In this document: positions 9,512-19,464 of the stretch, piece by piece
Numbering within the stretch: the first letter of the stretch is position 1
How the letters are laid out: the number at the start of each line of letters is the position of its first letter
Source: Bilophila sp964369665
GTDB taxonomy: Bacteria > Desulfobacterota > Desulfovibrionia > Desulfovibrionales > Desulfovibrionaceae
Length of the DNA: 64,000 nt
Reading direction: 5' to 3'
Assembly (NCBI GenBank): GCA_964369665.1
Contig: CAYJFS010000003.1
Location: 124,001-188,000 of the forward strand
Made by a program: the position numbers and the translations under genes
Notes under the pieces: generated by a model
What the model saw: only the letters and a program-made list of their open reading frames with translations
What the model was told of the DNA's origin: nothing
The model's database searches: none

Positions 9512-11404
9512 ATGGAAACAACACGAAACCCTATTATACTTCTTCCTGAAGTTATACAAAACCAGATTGCTGCTGGAGAAGTTGTTGAACGACCTGCAAA
9601 CGTTGTCAAAGAACTTATAGAAAATAGCCTTGATGCTCAGTCGACTAGAATTGATGTATCTATAGAAAATGGTGGACAGACACTTATCAAAGTTCAAGAT
9701 AATGGTATTGGCATACCTTCCAATGAGCTAAGGATAGCCTTTTCTCGTCATGCCACCAATAAAATTACATCTATGGACGACCTTTGGAAAATTCGATCTT
9801 TTGGTTTTAGGGGCGAAGCACTCCCTAGTATAGCCTCGGTTTCATCCCTTAAAATAGAATCCGCATTTTCAAAAAATGGAAAAACAGAAGCATCGTTTCT
9901 TAAGATTGAACATGGTGCAATAAAAAAAGAAGGTCCAGCAGCATTATATCAAGGAACGATTATAACAGTCCAAGATCTTTTTACTTCTCTTCCTGTTCGC
10001 TTAAAATTCTTAAAAACACCATCAACAGAACAAAAACGTATCCAAGAACTTTTCTCTAGAATTGCCTTAGTAAATAAAGCTGAAATGAGACTATCTGTAG
10101 GAACACGTGAAATTCTTAAATTCTCAGCTGCTGAATCAATAGAAAAGCGACTATGCACTATCTGGCCTGAAACAATAACATCTCAGTTATACCATTTTGA
10201 AAAAACTATATATGGGATTAAAATACATGGTTTTACTTCTCCACCTAAACAAACACAATCTAGAGCTGATAAAATTCTTCTATATGTAAATAATCGTGTA
10301 ATAACAGATAAACTTATATTACGTGCAATACGAGATGCATATAAAGGAAAGCTACTTTCTAATGAGTACCCACAAACTGTACTCTTCATAGACATACCTT
10401 CAGAACAAATAGATGTTAATGTACATCCAACAAAAACAGAAGTTCGCTTTCGTGAAGAAAAAAATATTTTTTTGGCTGTTACTACAACTTTAAAAGAAGT
10501 GCTCACAAAGAATATGCCACAGATCTCTTCTAGTATTATGAATACAACACTACATCCAAATGGATTCTGGGGAAAGGCTGATCAAGAACCTATTTTCTCT
10601 CAAAAAAAATATGTTGGACATGATATTATGGAACCTAATACAGTGTTCACTGATACTCCAACACTATCCCCATCTTTAATAACAGAAAAACAACATCTTC
10701 CATTGGAAGCAAAAGTATTAGAAAACAAAAAAGATACATACAGTACTCATGAAAATCATGACAACCACACTAATGCTCTTATAAATCTGGAAGAAAATTC
10801 TTTACCTCATACACCTAAAACAGAACAAAACAAAAAACAAACTTACATAGGCCAATATACATATATAGGACAAATAAATGAAACATACCTGTTACTTATA
10901 GATGCACATAAAAAAAATGAAGAATCTCTTATTATTCTTGACCAACATGCTGTTCATGAAAGAATTTTACTTATGAAAATTCTAGACGGAAGTTTACGTG
11001 GCCTAGCACAAAATCTTGTTTTGCCTATTCAGCTTACATTGCACCCTACAGAACATGAATACTTACAAGACATTCGTGATACATTACTTACTCTTGGTTT
11101 CCACTTCTCTAAGCAAGGTAACAATTTAAATGTTCAAGCAATTCCACATTTACTTGATCGCAGTAGTGCAACAACCTTTCTTAAAAAATCACTCTCAGGA
11201 CAAGAAAAAGATCTTATAAAATTCTGGCTCTCTATAGCATGTAAAAAAGCACTTAAATCAGGGACTAAGCTTACTCATGATGAAGCTGCACTTCTAATAA
11301 AAAAATGGCTGCAAACAGAAGAAAAAGAGTTCTGCCCACATGGAAGACCATGTTTCCTTATATGGACAACGCATGAACTTGAAACTTGGTTTAAGCGTAA
11401 ATAA
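9512..11404 (+). CDS. mutL: DNA mismatch repair protein MutL
   Basis: A 630-residue MutL. The N-terminal GHKL ATPase motifs are present (NSLDA, DNGIGI, FGFRGEAL); a low-complexity Asn/Lys/Thr-rich linker spans about 345-445; a C-terminal dimerisation/endonuclease domain follows. MutL links MutS mismatch recognition to strand nicking. The metal motif reads DQHA (477-480) with the first Glu at 483, but the second Glu of DQHA(X)2E(X)4E is Met488. CPHGRP is kept near the C-terminus, so nuclease activity is uncertain. Confidence 0.96.
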   Translation: METTRNPIILLPEVIQNQIAAGEVVERPANVVKELIENSLDAQSTRIDVSIENGGQTLIKVQDNGIGIPSNELRIAFSRHATNKITSMDDLWKIRSFGFRGEALPSIASVSSLKIESAFSKNGKTEASFLKIEHGAIKKEGPAALYQGTIITVQDLFTSLPVRLKFLKTPSTEQKRIQELFSRIALVNKAEMRLSVGTREILKFSAAESIEKRLCTIWPETITSQLYHFEKTIYGIKIHGFTSPPKQTQSRADKILLYVNNRVITDKLILRAIRDAYKGKLLSNEYPQTVLFIDIPSEQIDVNVHPTKTEVRFREEKNIFLAVTTTLKEVLTKNMPQISSSIMNTTLHPNGFWGKADQEPIFSQKKYVGHDIMEPNTVFTDTPTLSPSLITEKQHLPLEAKVLENKKDTYSTHENHDNHTNALINLEENSLPHTPKTEQNKKQTYIGQYTYIGQINETYLLLIDAHKKNEESLIILDQHAVHERILLMKILDGSLRGLAQNLVLPIQLTLHPTEHEYLQDIRDTLLTLGFHFSKQGNNLNVQAIPHLLDRSSATTFLKKSLSGQEKDLIKFWLSIACKKALKSGTKLTHDEAALLIKKWLQTEEKEFCPHGRPCFLIWTTHELETWFKRK

Positions 11405-11446
11405 CAGTAAGCCCTTCTCTAAAGAAAACTTTTTAAAACGCTCATT

Positions 11447-13045
11447 TTACCTACCTTCAATAATCTGCATAGTATTAGGTGCAGTCATAATAACTTTATG
11501 ACGAATAATCTGCTTACCATTTTCAGGAATAGTTAAATTCCATAAATAGTTATGCTCCTTTATAGAAGCTTGTGGCATAGAGTCTGCTGTAATGATTATA
11601 CTACTATCAGCAGCTTGAGGCGCTGGGTCTTCAACCAAAACCTTTACTGATGTATTATGAGTATTTATAACAGTGATATTCCAACTCCAAACATGACTTT
11701 GTTTTTTATCTATAAAGCCACCTTGACCACTTTGACTTTTATCTAAAAACATTTTTGCTGTAACTTGTTGATCTACACCAAAATATATTGATTGCTTATT
11801 ATCCATAAAATTAAGTCGACCACTTCCAACTACTTTATCATCAACCATAAACTGACACATACCAGGCAATACATTAACTGATTCAGGAGGTTGTACTTTA
11901 GCCACAAGATAGGCTTGTTCTTGCAAAGATGGTCTTAATAGCCTAAAAAAGTCTGCTTTCCAATCACCCTTATATAAAGGTATTTGTGTGCTAATTCCGG
12001 CAACAACGGATATTTTACCAAGATTCCATGTTGTAAAAGAAGCCTCCTCATTAATTATAGGAAGGTTAGTAGACATACCTATAGGCCCAGATGCTACCCT
12101 TGCAAAATTACTATGTGGTTGAATCTCAGGTCTTGGACGAATAATCCATGGGAAAAGGTGTGGGGGAATTAACACACCTCCAATATCAACAGAAGCAAGT
12201 ATTACATCTACATCAGACCAGTCTTGCCCAGATGATTGATGAACATCTGCATTTTGCACAATCTGTACTATATTTTTTTCAGGTACTGCATTGACCTGAT
12301 ACACAGGTTTCCAGCCACAATTTTGAAACATATAACCATATTGAACATGAACATAGTCACTTTTATCCTCTTTCTTCAATGGGACAAAAGCAGTAACACC
12401 TATAGCAGGCTGCTCATTGCCGCCAACCTCTTTAAGGGCATCTTCTATCATTTTTAGTCTAAATTCTGCTTGCTTAAGTTCTGGTATGATCGATGATTTT
12501 GCAACATAGAGCTCTTCAAGCTTTGAACCCATGATGTCATCAAGTTTTTTTATATCTTCAATAGAACTATTTATTGATTCAGGTTTACTCCAAAGAGCTA
12601 TTTTTGCTTTTATACCAGCAAGTTTCCCTTGTATGCTAGCAACTTCTTGTGCAGCCTTTCTATATTGATCACGAAGTTTAGCTACAATAGGACTTTCTAT
12701 AGAAACTATGGGTTTTGTCTCTATATTTCCAATGTATTGACCATCTATATTAATCTGTAATGTTTCTAATTGTGATCCTGAAGGAAGCTCAAAATATATT
12801 GTACTATCCTGTAGCACTCTCTTTTCTAAAACTTGAACCCATCCACCTTTGGGATAAAGTACGACGGATGTTGGTTTTGCTGGGGCTGCCATAGCAATAG
12901 ATAATAAGAAAGCTAAGCTCACTTGTACTGCTACAATAAAAAAGAATATTACTCTATAGTATTGGTACACACAGCCACCTATTCTTTTTGTAGTTAAAAA
13001 TCTTGTGTCACCTATTACATTATAATAGGCATTATGATAATGCAC
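11447..13045 (-). CDS. Exported DUF4139-domain protein
   Basis: A 532-residue protein with a hydrophobic segment near residues 31-52 ending in AMAAPA, which looks like a signal peptide. A DUF4140-like N-terminal part (VVLYPKGGWVQV) follows, then a predicted coiled coil around 130-215 and a C-terminal beta-rich DUF4139 part. The family includes mucoidy inhibitor A-like proteins; the biochemical role is unknown. The frame opens at GTG 13045, but an in-frame GTG at 12970, preceded by AGGTGG, would put the signal peptide nearer the N-terminus, so the start is uncertain. It lies convergent to mutL and downstream of secA. Confidence 0.7.
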   Translation of the reverse strand: MHYHNAYYNVIGDTRFLTTKRIGGCVYQYYRVIFFFIVAVQVSLAFLLSIAMAAPAKPTSVVLYPKGGWVQVLEKRVLQDSTIYFELPSGSQLETLQINIDGQYIGNIETKPIVSIESPIVAKLRDQYRKAAQEVASIQGKLAGIKAKIALWSKPESINSSIEDIKKLDDIMGSKLEELYVAKSSIIPELKQAEFRLKMIEDALKEVGGNEQPAIGVTAFVPLKKEDKSDYVHVQYGYMFQNCGWKPVYQVNAVPEKNIVQIVQNADVHQSSGQDWSDVDVILASVDIGGVLIPPHLFPWIIRPRPEIQPHSNFARVASGPIGMSTNLPIINEEASFTTWNLGKISVVAGISTQIPLYKGDWKADFFRLLRPSLQEQAYLVAKVQPPESVNVLPGMCQFMVDDKVVGSGRLNFMDNKQSIYFGVDQQVTAKMFLDKSQSGQGGFIDKKQSHVWSWNITVINTHNTSVKVLVEDPAPQAADSSIIITADSMPQASIKEHNYLWNLTIPENGKQIIRHKVIMTAPNTMQIIEGR

Positions 13046-13072
13046 TTATTTAATTAAAATATTTCTAAATAT

Positions 13073-15562
13073 TTAATGTGCACCACAACATTTCTTATAT
13101 TTTTTACCACTACCACAAGGACAGGGGTCATTACGACCAATACGAGCATGATCTCTTATACGAGTAACAACAGCTGACTGCTGCCCACCTGTATATGAAA
13201 GATCTTGAGTAAGTTCTTGATGTTGAAGTTGCTTGTCATTATCAAGATGTAAACGTGTCAAAGTTCGAAAAATAGCTTCTCTAATATGTATAAGAAGCTC
13301 TTGAAATAAAGCAAAACCCTCTTTTTTATATTCAAGCTTAGGATCTTGCTGACCATACCCACGTAATCCAATTCCATCACGAAGATAATCCATATTCCGT
13401 AGATGATCTTTCCAACAACGATCAAGCTCTTCTAATGAAAAATATCTTAAAACACTATCGTATGCTGAACCTGCGCTATTTCTGAGTTCTTCAAAAATTG
13501 AGAGAATATATTCGCGTGCTTGAGCCTTACTAGGTAAAGGTTCATCATTAGAAAGAACTCTATTGATATTTACAATATCAGAAAGTTTTGTCCTGATTGC
13601 TTCTGTATCTTCATGTGAAAGAGCTTCTGCTCCTAAATAAATATCATCAAGAATTTCATCTAAATATTCTATAATAATAGCATGCATTTCTACATCAGAC
13701 ATCATATCTCGACGTAATGTATAAATAACTATACGTTGCTGATTCATGACATTATCATAATCTAGTAAACTTTTACGTACTTCAAAGTTATGACCTTCGA
13801 CACGTTTTTGGGCACTTTCAATAGCTCGTGAAACCATAGTATTTTCTATTGGCTCTCCCTCTTGCATACCTAAACGTTGCATTAAACCTGATAATTTATC
13901 TGAGCCAAAAAGACGCATAAGATCATCTTCAAGCGACAAATAGAACCGAGAAGACCCATGATCACCCTGCCGACCTGATCTACCTCTTAACTGATTATCT
14001 ATACGCCTACTCTCATGTCTCTCTGTACCAAGGATGTGTAATCCACCAAGATCCAATACACCTTGACCTAAAACTATATCAGTACCTCGACCAGCCATAT
14101 TGGTAGCAATGGTAACTTTGCCTACCTGACCAGCCTGAGCAATAATTTCTGCCTCCTTAGCATGATGCTTAGCATTAAGCACATTATGTGGAACACCTTT
14201 CTGATTCAATAAGTAAGAAATATGTTCCGATATCTCAATAGAAATGGTCCCCACTAAAACAGGCTGCCCTTTTTTGTGTAAAGCAATAATAGCATCTATA
14301 ATCGCATTAAATTTTTCTTGTCGTGTCCGATAAATAACATCAGGATAATCTTTACGAACCATTGGTCGATTAGGTGGAACAATAACAACTTCTAAACCAT
14401 AAATTTGAGAAAATTCTATGGCTTCTGTATCTGCTGTGCCTGTCATTCCAGATAATGTAGTATACATACGAAAATAATTCTGAAAAGTAATGCTTGCTAA
14501 TGTTTGATTCTCAGCAGCAATGGTTACAAATTCTTTTGCTTCTAATGCTTGATGAAGACCATCACTAAATCGACGTCCAGGCATAAGCCTACCAGTAAAC
14601 TCATCAACGATAACGACTTGATCATCTTTTACAATGTAATCAACATCATTTTTAAAAATATAATGTGCTTTTAACGACTGTAATATATGATGTTGGATAT
14701 TAATATTTGTAGGATCATACATATTATCCAGACCAAGAAGTTTCTCTACATGAGCAGTACCTTCTTCAGTTAAAAGAACAACTCTACCCTTTTCATCAAT
14801 AGTAAAATCATGTTGAACTTTTAATTTCCGGACAATCTGATCAACTTGACGGTAAAGACCTGTTGACTGTTCAGATGCTCCAGAAATAATAAGTGGTGTA
14901 CGTGCTTCATCAATAAGTATAGAATCCACCTCATCAACGATAGCAAAATGGAACCCTCTCTGCACAAGTTGATCTGTATAAAACTTCATATTATCACGAA
15001 GATAGTCAAATCCAAATTCATTATTTGTTCCATATGTAATATCTGCAGCATAGGCTTTTCGACGTTCATCATCTGAAGACCCACCAGTAATTATCCCTAC
15101 TGTAAGGCCCAAAGCACTATACAGTTTACCCATCCATTCAGCATCACGTTGTGCTAAATAATCATTCACTGTAACAACATGCACCCCTTTACCTTCAAGA
15201 GCATTTAAAACCACAGGTAAGGTTGCCATAAGGGTTTTTCCTTCACCAGTTTTCATCTCTGCAATCTTACCATTATGTAAAGCTATACCACCAATAATTT
15301 GAACATCATAATGTCTCATACCAAGAGCACGCGAACTTGCTTCTCTTACAAGAGCAAAAACTTCTGGCAGAACATCATCTAGCGAATATTCTTTACTTTG
15401 AACCTGTTGCTTATATTTATTGAGATAAAGTATAAGATCTGTATCTGATAAAGACTGCATTTTTAAACCATGTATGTTAACTTTTTCCACCCATGGTAAA
15501 AGGCTTCTTATATATCGATCATTTTTTGAACCAATCATTTTACGAATAAGAAAATTGAGCAT
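13073..15562 (-). CDS. secA: Preprotein translocase ATPase SecA
   Basis: An 829-residue SecA motor that drives unfolded preproteins through SecYEG. Walker A TGEGKT lies near 105-110, with the DEVDSILIDEARTP DEAD block, the helicase motif GRGTDI and the QLRGRSGRQGD arginine-finger region. The C-terminal zinc-binding SEC-C motif has Cys814, Cys816, Cys825 and Cys826. It is somewhat shorter than the E. coli protein (901), mostly through a reduced linker. It is probably the main export route for the autotransporters and other signal-peptide proteins in this window (inference). Confidence 0.98.
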   Translation of the reverse strand: MLNFLIRKMIGSKNDRYIRSLLPWVEKVNIHGLKMQSLSDTDLILYLNKYKQQVQSKEYSLDDVLPEVFALVREASSRALGMRHYDVQIIGGIALHNGKIAEMKTGEGKTLMATLPVVLNALEGKGVHVVTVNDYLAQRDAEWMGKLYSALGLTVGIITGGSSDDERRKAYAADITYGTNNEFGFDYLRDNMKFYTDQLVQRGFHFAIVDEVDSILIDEARTPLIISGASEQSTGLYRQVDQIVRKLKVQHDFTIDEKGRVVLLTEEGTAHVEKLLGLDNMYDPTNINIQHHILQSLKAHYIFKNDVDYIVKDDQVVIVDEFTGRLMPGRRFSDGLHQALEAKEFVTIAAENQTLASITFQNYFRMYTTLSGMTGTADTEAIEFSQIYGLEVVIVPPNRPMVRKDYPDVIYRTRQEKFNAIIDAIIALHKKGQPVLVGTISIEISEHISYLLNQKGVPHNVLNAKHHAKEAEIIAQAGQVGKVTIATNMAGRGTDIVLGQGVLDLGGLHILGTERHESRRIDNQLRGRSGRQGDHGSSRFYLSLEDDLMRLFGSDKLSGLMQRLGMQEGEPIENTMVSRAIESAQKRVEGHNFEVRKSLLDYDNVMNQQRIVIYTLRRDMMSDVEMHAIIIEYLDEILDDIYLGAEALSHEDTEAIRTKLSDIVNINRVLSNDEPLPSKAQAREYILSIFEELRNSAGSAYDSVLRYFSLEELDRCWKDHLRNMDYLRDGIGLRGYGQQDPKLEYKKEGFALFQELLIHIREAIFRTLTRLHLDNDKQLQHQELTQDLSYTGGQQSAVVTRIRDHARIGRNDPCPCGSGKKYKKCCGAH

Positions 15563-15667
15563 GTATACCCCAAAACTTTATCTTAATATATACATATGTT
15601 CTGTTATCTCAAAGCTAAAAACTATGCTTCTCTTAAACATATGTCTTTACCCTAAAAAACTATACAA

Positions 15668-16684
15668 TTAGCAAATACGTGGAAACTGAGCACCTTCAAG
15701 CATAGTGACAATTCTTTGCCCTCCTATTCTTGTTTTCAAAACAACTTGTCCTTTACGTATAATGCCATCAGGAGCAATAATATCTCCTATATGACAGGCT
15801 TCTCTACCTTCTAATGTGTCCTTCATAACTTCAAGTGCATGTTGAGCCTTATTACTTGGAACAATACAAATGACTTTCCCTTCATTAGCAAGATATAGTG
15901 GATCAAGGCCTAAAACGTCACATCCAGACCTTACAACATCATGAACAAGTATTGATTCTTCATTAATAATACATGCAACTCCAGACTGACTTGTGATTTC
16001 ATTTAATGTTGTTGCCAAACCTCCTCGAGTAGGATCACGTAGTACATGAATATCTTGAACTTCATGTATAAGTCGCTCAATAAGTCTATTTAATGGCTGA
16101 CTATCACTTTTCACTTGTGATAAAAAATCCATATGCTCTCTTTGACTTAGTACAGCAAGACCATGATCACCTACAGTACCACTTATAAGGATAGCATCTC
16201 CTGGAACAGCTAAGCTACCTGAAGGAGACGGGTTTACAAGTATCTCACCAATACCTGTTGTTGTAATAAAAAGTTTATCACAATGACCTTTAGGAACAAC
16301 CTTTGTATCACCAGAAACAATGCTTATACCTGCTGATCTTGCTGCTTCAGACATTGAAGAAACAATGTCCTCAAGAACATTAAGGTCAAGCCCTTCTTCC
16401 AAAATAAAAGCACATGTCATATAGTATGGTTTTGCACCAAGCATAGCTACATCATTAACTGTCCCATGAACAGCAAGAGAACCAATATTTCCTCCAGGGA
16501 AAAAAAGAGGGGTTACAGTATAACTATCTGTGCTCATAGCTAAAGGTGCTTTTAGCTCTAATTTTGCTGCATCATCAAGCTGATGTAAAATAGGACTATC
16601 AAAATATTTTAAAAATACATCTGAAAGTAAGCGCTGTGAAGCCTTTCCACCACTACCACAATCAAGAAGAAGACCTCTATTCAT
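15668..16684 (-). CDS. hypE: Hydrogenase maturation protein HypE
   Basis: A 338-residue AIR-synthase-like protein with the HypE pattern: DCGSGGKASQ at the start, a VHGTVND block, a SGDTKVV block, and a C-terminal ending PRIC. The final Cys338 is the residue carbamoylated by HypF and dehydrated to thiocyanate, the source of the CN ligands of NiFe hydrogenase. Other hyp genes and hydrogenase subunits are not in the window. Its presence implies NiFe-hydrogenase maturation elsewhere in the genome. Confidence 0.95.
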   Translation of the reverse strand: MNRGLLLDCGSGGKASQRLLSDVFLKYFDSPILHQLDDAAKLELKAPLAMSTDSYTVTPLFFPGGNIGSLAVHGTVNDVAMLGAKPYYMTCAFILEEGLDLNVLEDIVSSMSEAARSAGISIVSGDTKVVPKGHCDKLFITTTGIGEILVNPSPSGSLAVPGDAILISGTVGDHGLAVLSQREHMDFLSQVKSDSQPLNRLIERLIHEVQDIHVLRDPTRGGLATTLNEITSQSGVACIINEESILVHDVVRSGCDVLGLDPLYLANEGKVICIVPSNKAQHALEVMKDTLEGREACHIGDIIAPDGIIRKGQVVLKTRIGGQRIVTMLEGAQFPRIC

Positions 16685-16809
16685 TATAGCATCCTGTAAT
16701 CAAATCTATTTATAAACTATAAGTATGGCAAATTATCATACTGGAGACAATATATAAAAATTTACCTGGCCATGACTTCAACAACTATTACATCATAGTT
16801 TAACTAAAA

Positions 16810-18231
16810 TCATCTTTGGAACTCATACGTATGACCTTTTCTAGATCTTAGGCTCCAATAAGCTAAAAATATAGCTACTATATTAATAACTCCAAATAAA
16901 GAAAAATTCATATGCATAGCTTCTAAAAAACTATGGATAGTTTCTTTTTTAAGTGCTTCTTTACCAAGATATATATACATTGTTAAAGAAATAATAACCA
17001 TGCTCAATAAAAGTCCTAATGTTCTCATTGTACCTACTATGCCAGATGCCTGACTTATATGCTTACTATCAACACAACTCATTATTGCTGCATTATTTGG
17101 TGATGAAAAAAGTGCAACACCTATACCTAATAATATTTGTATATAAACAATTTCAAGAAAATCTGTATCTGCATCAAGTCCTGTGGCAAAAAGAAGTCCA
17201 ACTCCACAAAAAACCATTCCAATCATAGAAATTTTGGCAGCACCATATTTATCTGCGACCCTTCCTGCTATAGGTGAGCCAATTACCTGAATAATAGGCT
17301 GAAAAGAAAGCATCAAACCAGTCTGTAACACATTAAGGCCATAACTAATCTGCAAATACAAACTTAAATAAAAAGCAATACCAAAAATTAAACTATAGTT
17401 AATAAAAGCAGCAAGAGCACTCAACAAAAATGGTTTATTGCCTATCATAAACTCAACATCAAGAATAGGGTATTCTTTTCCTTTTTCTACCCAAAAAAAA
17501 CACCCTAATGAAGATAAGCCAACTGTAAAAAAAATCACAGCCCATATACCCTTTAAAATCCATATAGTACCAGCAGAAAGCATAACAATGCCTAAAGTAT
17601 AAAAAAATGCACCTTTCCAATCAAAAGATTCATCTATACCTTCTTTCCATTCACCTCTAACTGTAAATGCCATCATGAACCAAGCGATAATACCTATAGG
17701 TACCATAGAAAAAAAAAGATAACTCCAACCTAAAAAAGTTATCATAAACCCTGCAATAGCAGGTCCAAAAGAAATACCTAAGTATATACCAATTGATGAA
17801 ATGCCTAGAACTTGACCTAGTTGTTCTTTGGGTGAACAAGCTACAAGAATAGCTAATGCACAAGTATTCATTAATGCTGCTCCAACAGCTTGGACAAACC
17901 GTAATACTAAAAAAGTGAGAATTGTTGGAGAAAAAGGCAGCAATCCAGACACAACAATAAAAATACTAAGACCAAAAAGAAAAATCTTTCGTCGACCAAA
18001 GATATCACCTATACGACTAGCAAGAAGGTTAAATATAGCCAATGCAAGTGCATACACAGCATTAACAAGACTAAGATCCATAGCACTTGCATTAAAAGAC
18101 CTACCTATAAATGGTAATGCTGGACTTACCCCAATAACCATACAGGGTAATAAAAACATAGCAATAGAAACTGATAAAATAAGTATTTTTAAAGAAGAGC
18201 ATCCTGGTGCAGAGAAGGCATTTTGTTCCAT
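16810..18231 (-). CDS. MFS transporter, DHA2/EmrB-like
   Basis: A 473-residue polytopic membrane protein with about 14 hydrophobic segments. A conserved motif-A-like RIGDIFGRRKIFLFG loop follows TM2 and a motif-C-like GISFGPAIAG segment lies in TM5. These fit the 14-helix drug:H+ antiporter DHA2 family (EmrB/QacA). The substrate cannot be predicted. No EmrA-like partner or TetR-type regulator is adjacent. Confidence 0.85.
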   Translation of the reverse strand: MEQNAFSAPGCSSLKILILSVSIAMFLLPCMVIGVSPALPFIGRSFNASAMDLSLVNAVYALALAIFNLLASRIGDIFGRRKIFLFGLSIFIVVSGLLPFSPTILTFLVLRFVQAVGAALMNTCALAILVACSPKEQLGQVLGISSIGIYLGISFGPAIAGFMITFLGWSYLFFSMVPIGIIAWFMMAFTVRGEWKEGIDESFDWKGAFFYTLGIVMLSAGTIWILKGIWAVIFFTVGLSSLGCFFWVEKGKEYPILDVEFMIGNKPFLLSALAAFINYSLIFGIAFYLSLYLQISYGLNVLQTGLMLSFQPIIQVIGSPIAGRVADKYGAAKISMIGMVFCGVGLLFATGLDADTDFLEIVYIQILLGIGVALFSSPNNAAIMSCVDSKHISQASGIVGTMRTLGLLLSMVIISLTMYIYLGKEALKKETIHSFLEAMHMNFSLFGVINIVAIFLAYWSLRSRKGHTYEFQR

Positions 18232-18398
18232 TAAATAATAAATAAAATAGTTAATCCTATAGCGTCAATAAAGAAATCATCTTTATTGATAAAAATATTA
18301 CTGTAGTGCATTAAGGATGACTATATATTCAAAATAATAATGTAATTATTTACTTAGCTTTTACAAAGCCTATGGCTCTATACTTTGAATATATGAGA

Positions 18399-18722
18399 TT
18401 ACTTTAATAAATCTAGCTCACTAGATATTATATTTTTTGCTATCTGCTGGCTGTCTATTACATATGTGCCAGCATCAATTTTTTCCTTAATCTCTGCTAT
18501 TTTTTCTAATCGTACATCTTCTGTTTTCATAGCTGACCTATAAGCCTCTGCCATAAGTTTAGAATCTTCTGAAAGATTTACTTCATCTCCATTTCTAACA
18601 AGGCTTGATTTGTCTGAAGTAGACTTACCAGTAGTAGCCTCTTGTGCTTTATTAACCATTGTATTTTGATCCATAGTTTTTCTACTACTATATGGATCAT
18701 TTTTTATGCCTTTAATATCCAT
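18399..18722 (-). CDS. flgM: Anti-sigma-28 factor FlgM
   Basis: A 107-residue, mostly disordered protein with the FlgM signature DEVNLSEDSKLM in the middle. The C-terminal helices (EIKEKIDAGTYVIDSQQIAKNI) bind sigma-28. FlgM holds FliA until it is exported through the completed hook-basal body. It is co-transcribed behind a small FlgM-associated gene with a 26-base gap; the operon starts at a sigma-28-like promoter, giving the usual feedback loop. Confidence 0.93.
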   Translation of the reverse strand: MDIKGIKNDPYSSRKTMDQNTMVNKAQEATTGKSTSDKSSLVRNGDEVNLSEDSKLMAEAYRSAMKTEDVRLEKIAEIKEKIDAGTYVIDSQQIAKNIISSELDLLK

Positions 18723-18748
18723 AATACATACTCCTCTTGGAAACCCTC

Positions 18749-19177
18749 TTAGACCATATTCTCATTTACCTTTTTTAGGGTTATTATCCAAGCTCTTTCT
18801 AATATATCAGCACGCAATACTTTAGAAACTACTTCTGTTCCTTTTGCTGTTCTCTTCAGAATAACTAAATCAAGGCTACCTGGTAAATACTGAAAAATAA
18901 AATCTTTGCCAAATTCTTGATTAAGAGCTTTCTGCACTTCTTGTACCATTGGTGTATTATTTCCTGTAAATAATACATTTTCAAAAATTTCTCGAGCTAC
19001 ACGTTCAACTAATGCATTCCTCTTTGCATCAGGAGAAACATCAGAAGGTCTATCAGCAATAAGTCGTAATGCTTGACGATAACGAGACAACTTTCGTGCT
19101 GCTGTTAACTGACGATTATATTGCTGTAACATATTTCTTATATAAAAAGGATGGTTACTCACTATAGGTTTCTCCAT
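18749..19177 (-). CDS. FlgM-associated protein, DVU0524-like
   Basis: A 142-residue protein resembling the small conserved gene found ahead of flgM in Desulfovibrio (DVU0524-like). Visible parts are a basic N-terminal segment (NRQLTAARKLSRYRQ) and a middle part with EIFENVLFTGNNTPMV. Function is unknown; a role in flagellar regulation is inferred from position. The ATG at 19177 is only 7 bases from the promoter -10 element, so its mRNA would be almost leaderless. An alternative start at Met16 (19132) has no good ribosome-binding site and would cut into the apparently conserved N-terminus. Confidence 0.75.
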   Translation of the reverse strand: MEKPIVSNHPFYIRNMLQQYNRQLTAARKLSRYRQALRLIADRPSDVSPDAKRNALVERVAREIFENVLFTGNNTPMVQEVQKALNQEFGKDFIFQYLPGSLDLVILKRTAKGTEVVSKVLRADILERAWIITLKKVNENMV

Positions 19178-19184
19178 GCCTATG

Positions 19185-19211
19185 GTATCGGCAAGTTACA
19201 AAAAAACTTTA
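19185..19211 (-). promoter_or_regulatory. Sigma-28 (FliA) promoter of the flgM operon
   Basis: On the minus strand: TAAAGTTT (19204-19211), 11 bases, then GCCGATAC (19185-19192). Against the enterobacterial consensus TAAAGTTT-N11-GCCGATAA only the last base differs. Expected transcription starts near 19178, directly before the ATG. Confidence 0.85.
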
Positions 19212-19464
19212 CTGTTTTTTCTTTTATCCACCTTAATATATAATTTTACTCCTGTTTATTTTTCTAACAGTATGAATTTAAAGGTAAAAATTTTTACAAA
19301 AATGCTATAAACACTAAGACTCTTTTATCTTTTATATAAAACATAATGAAATAACCTATAAATCATTATAATAATTGAATTTTAAAAAAAATCCTTGCTT
19401 TTTTTTTCATAGTACTATTTAAGACTACTATACTAACTAAATTTTATTTTTTGGAGTTTAGAAT

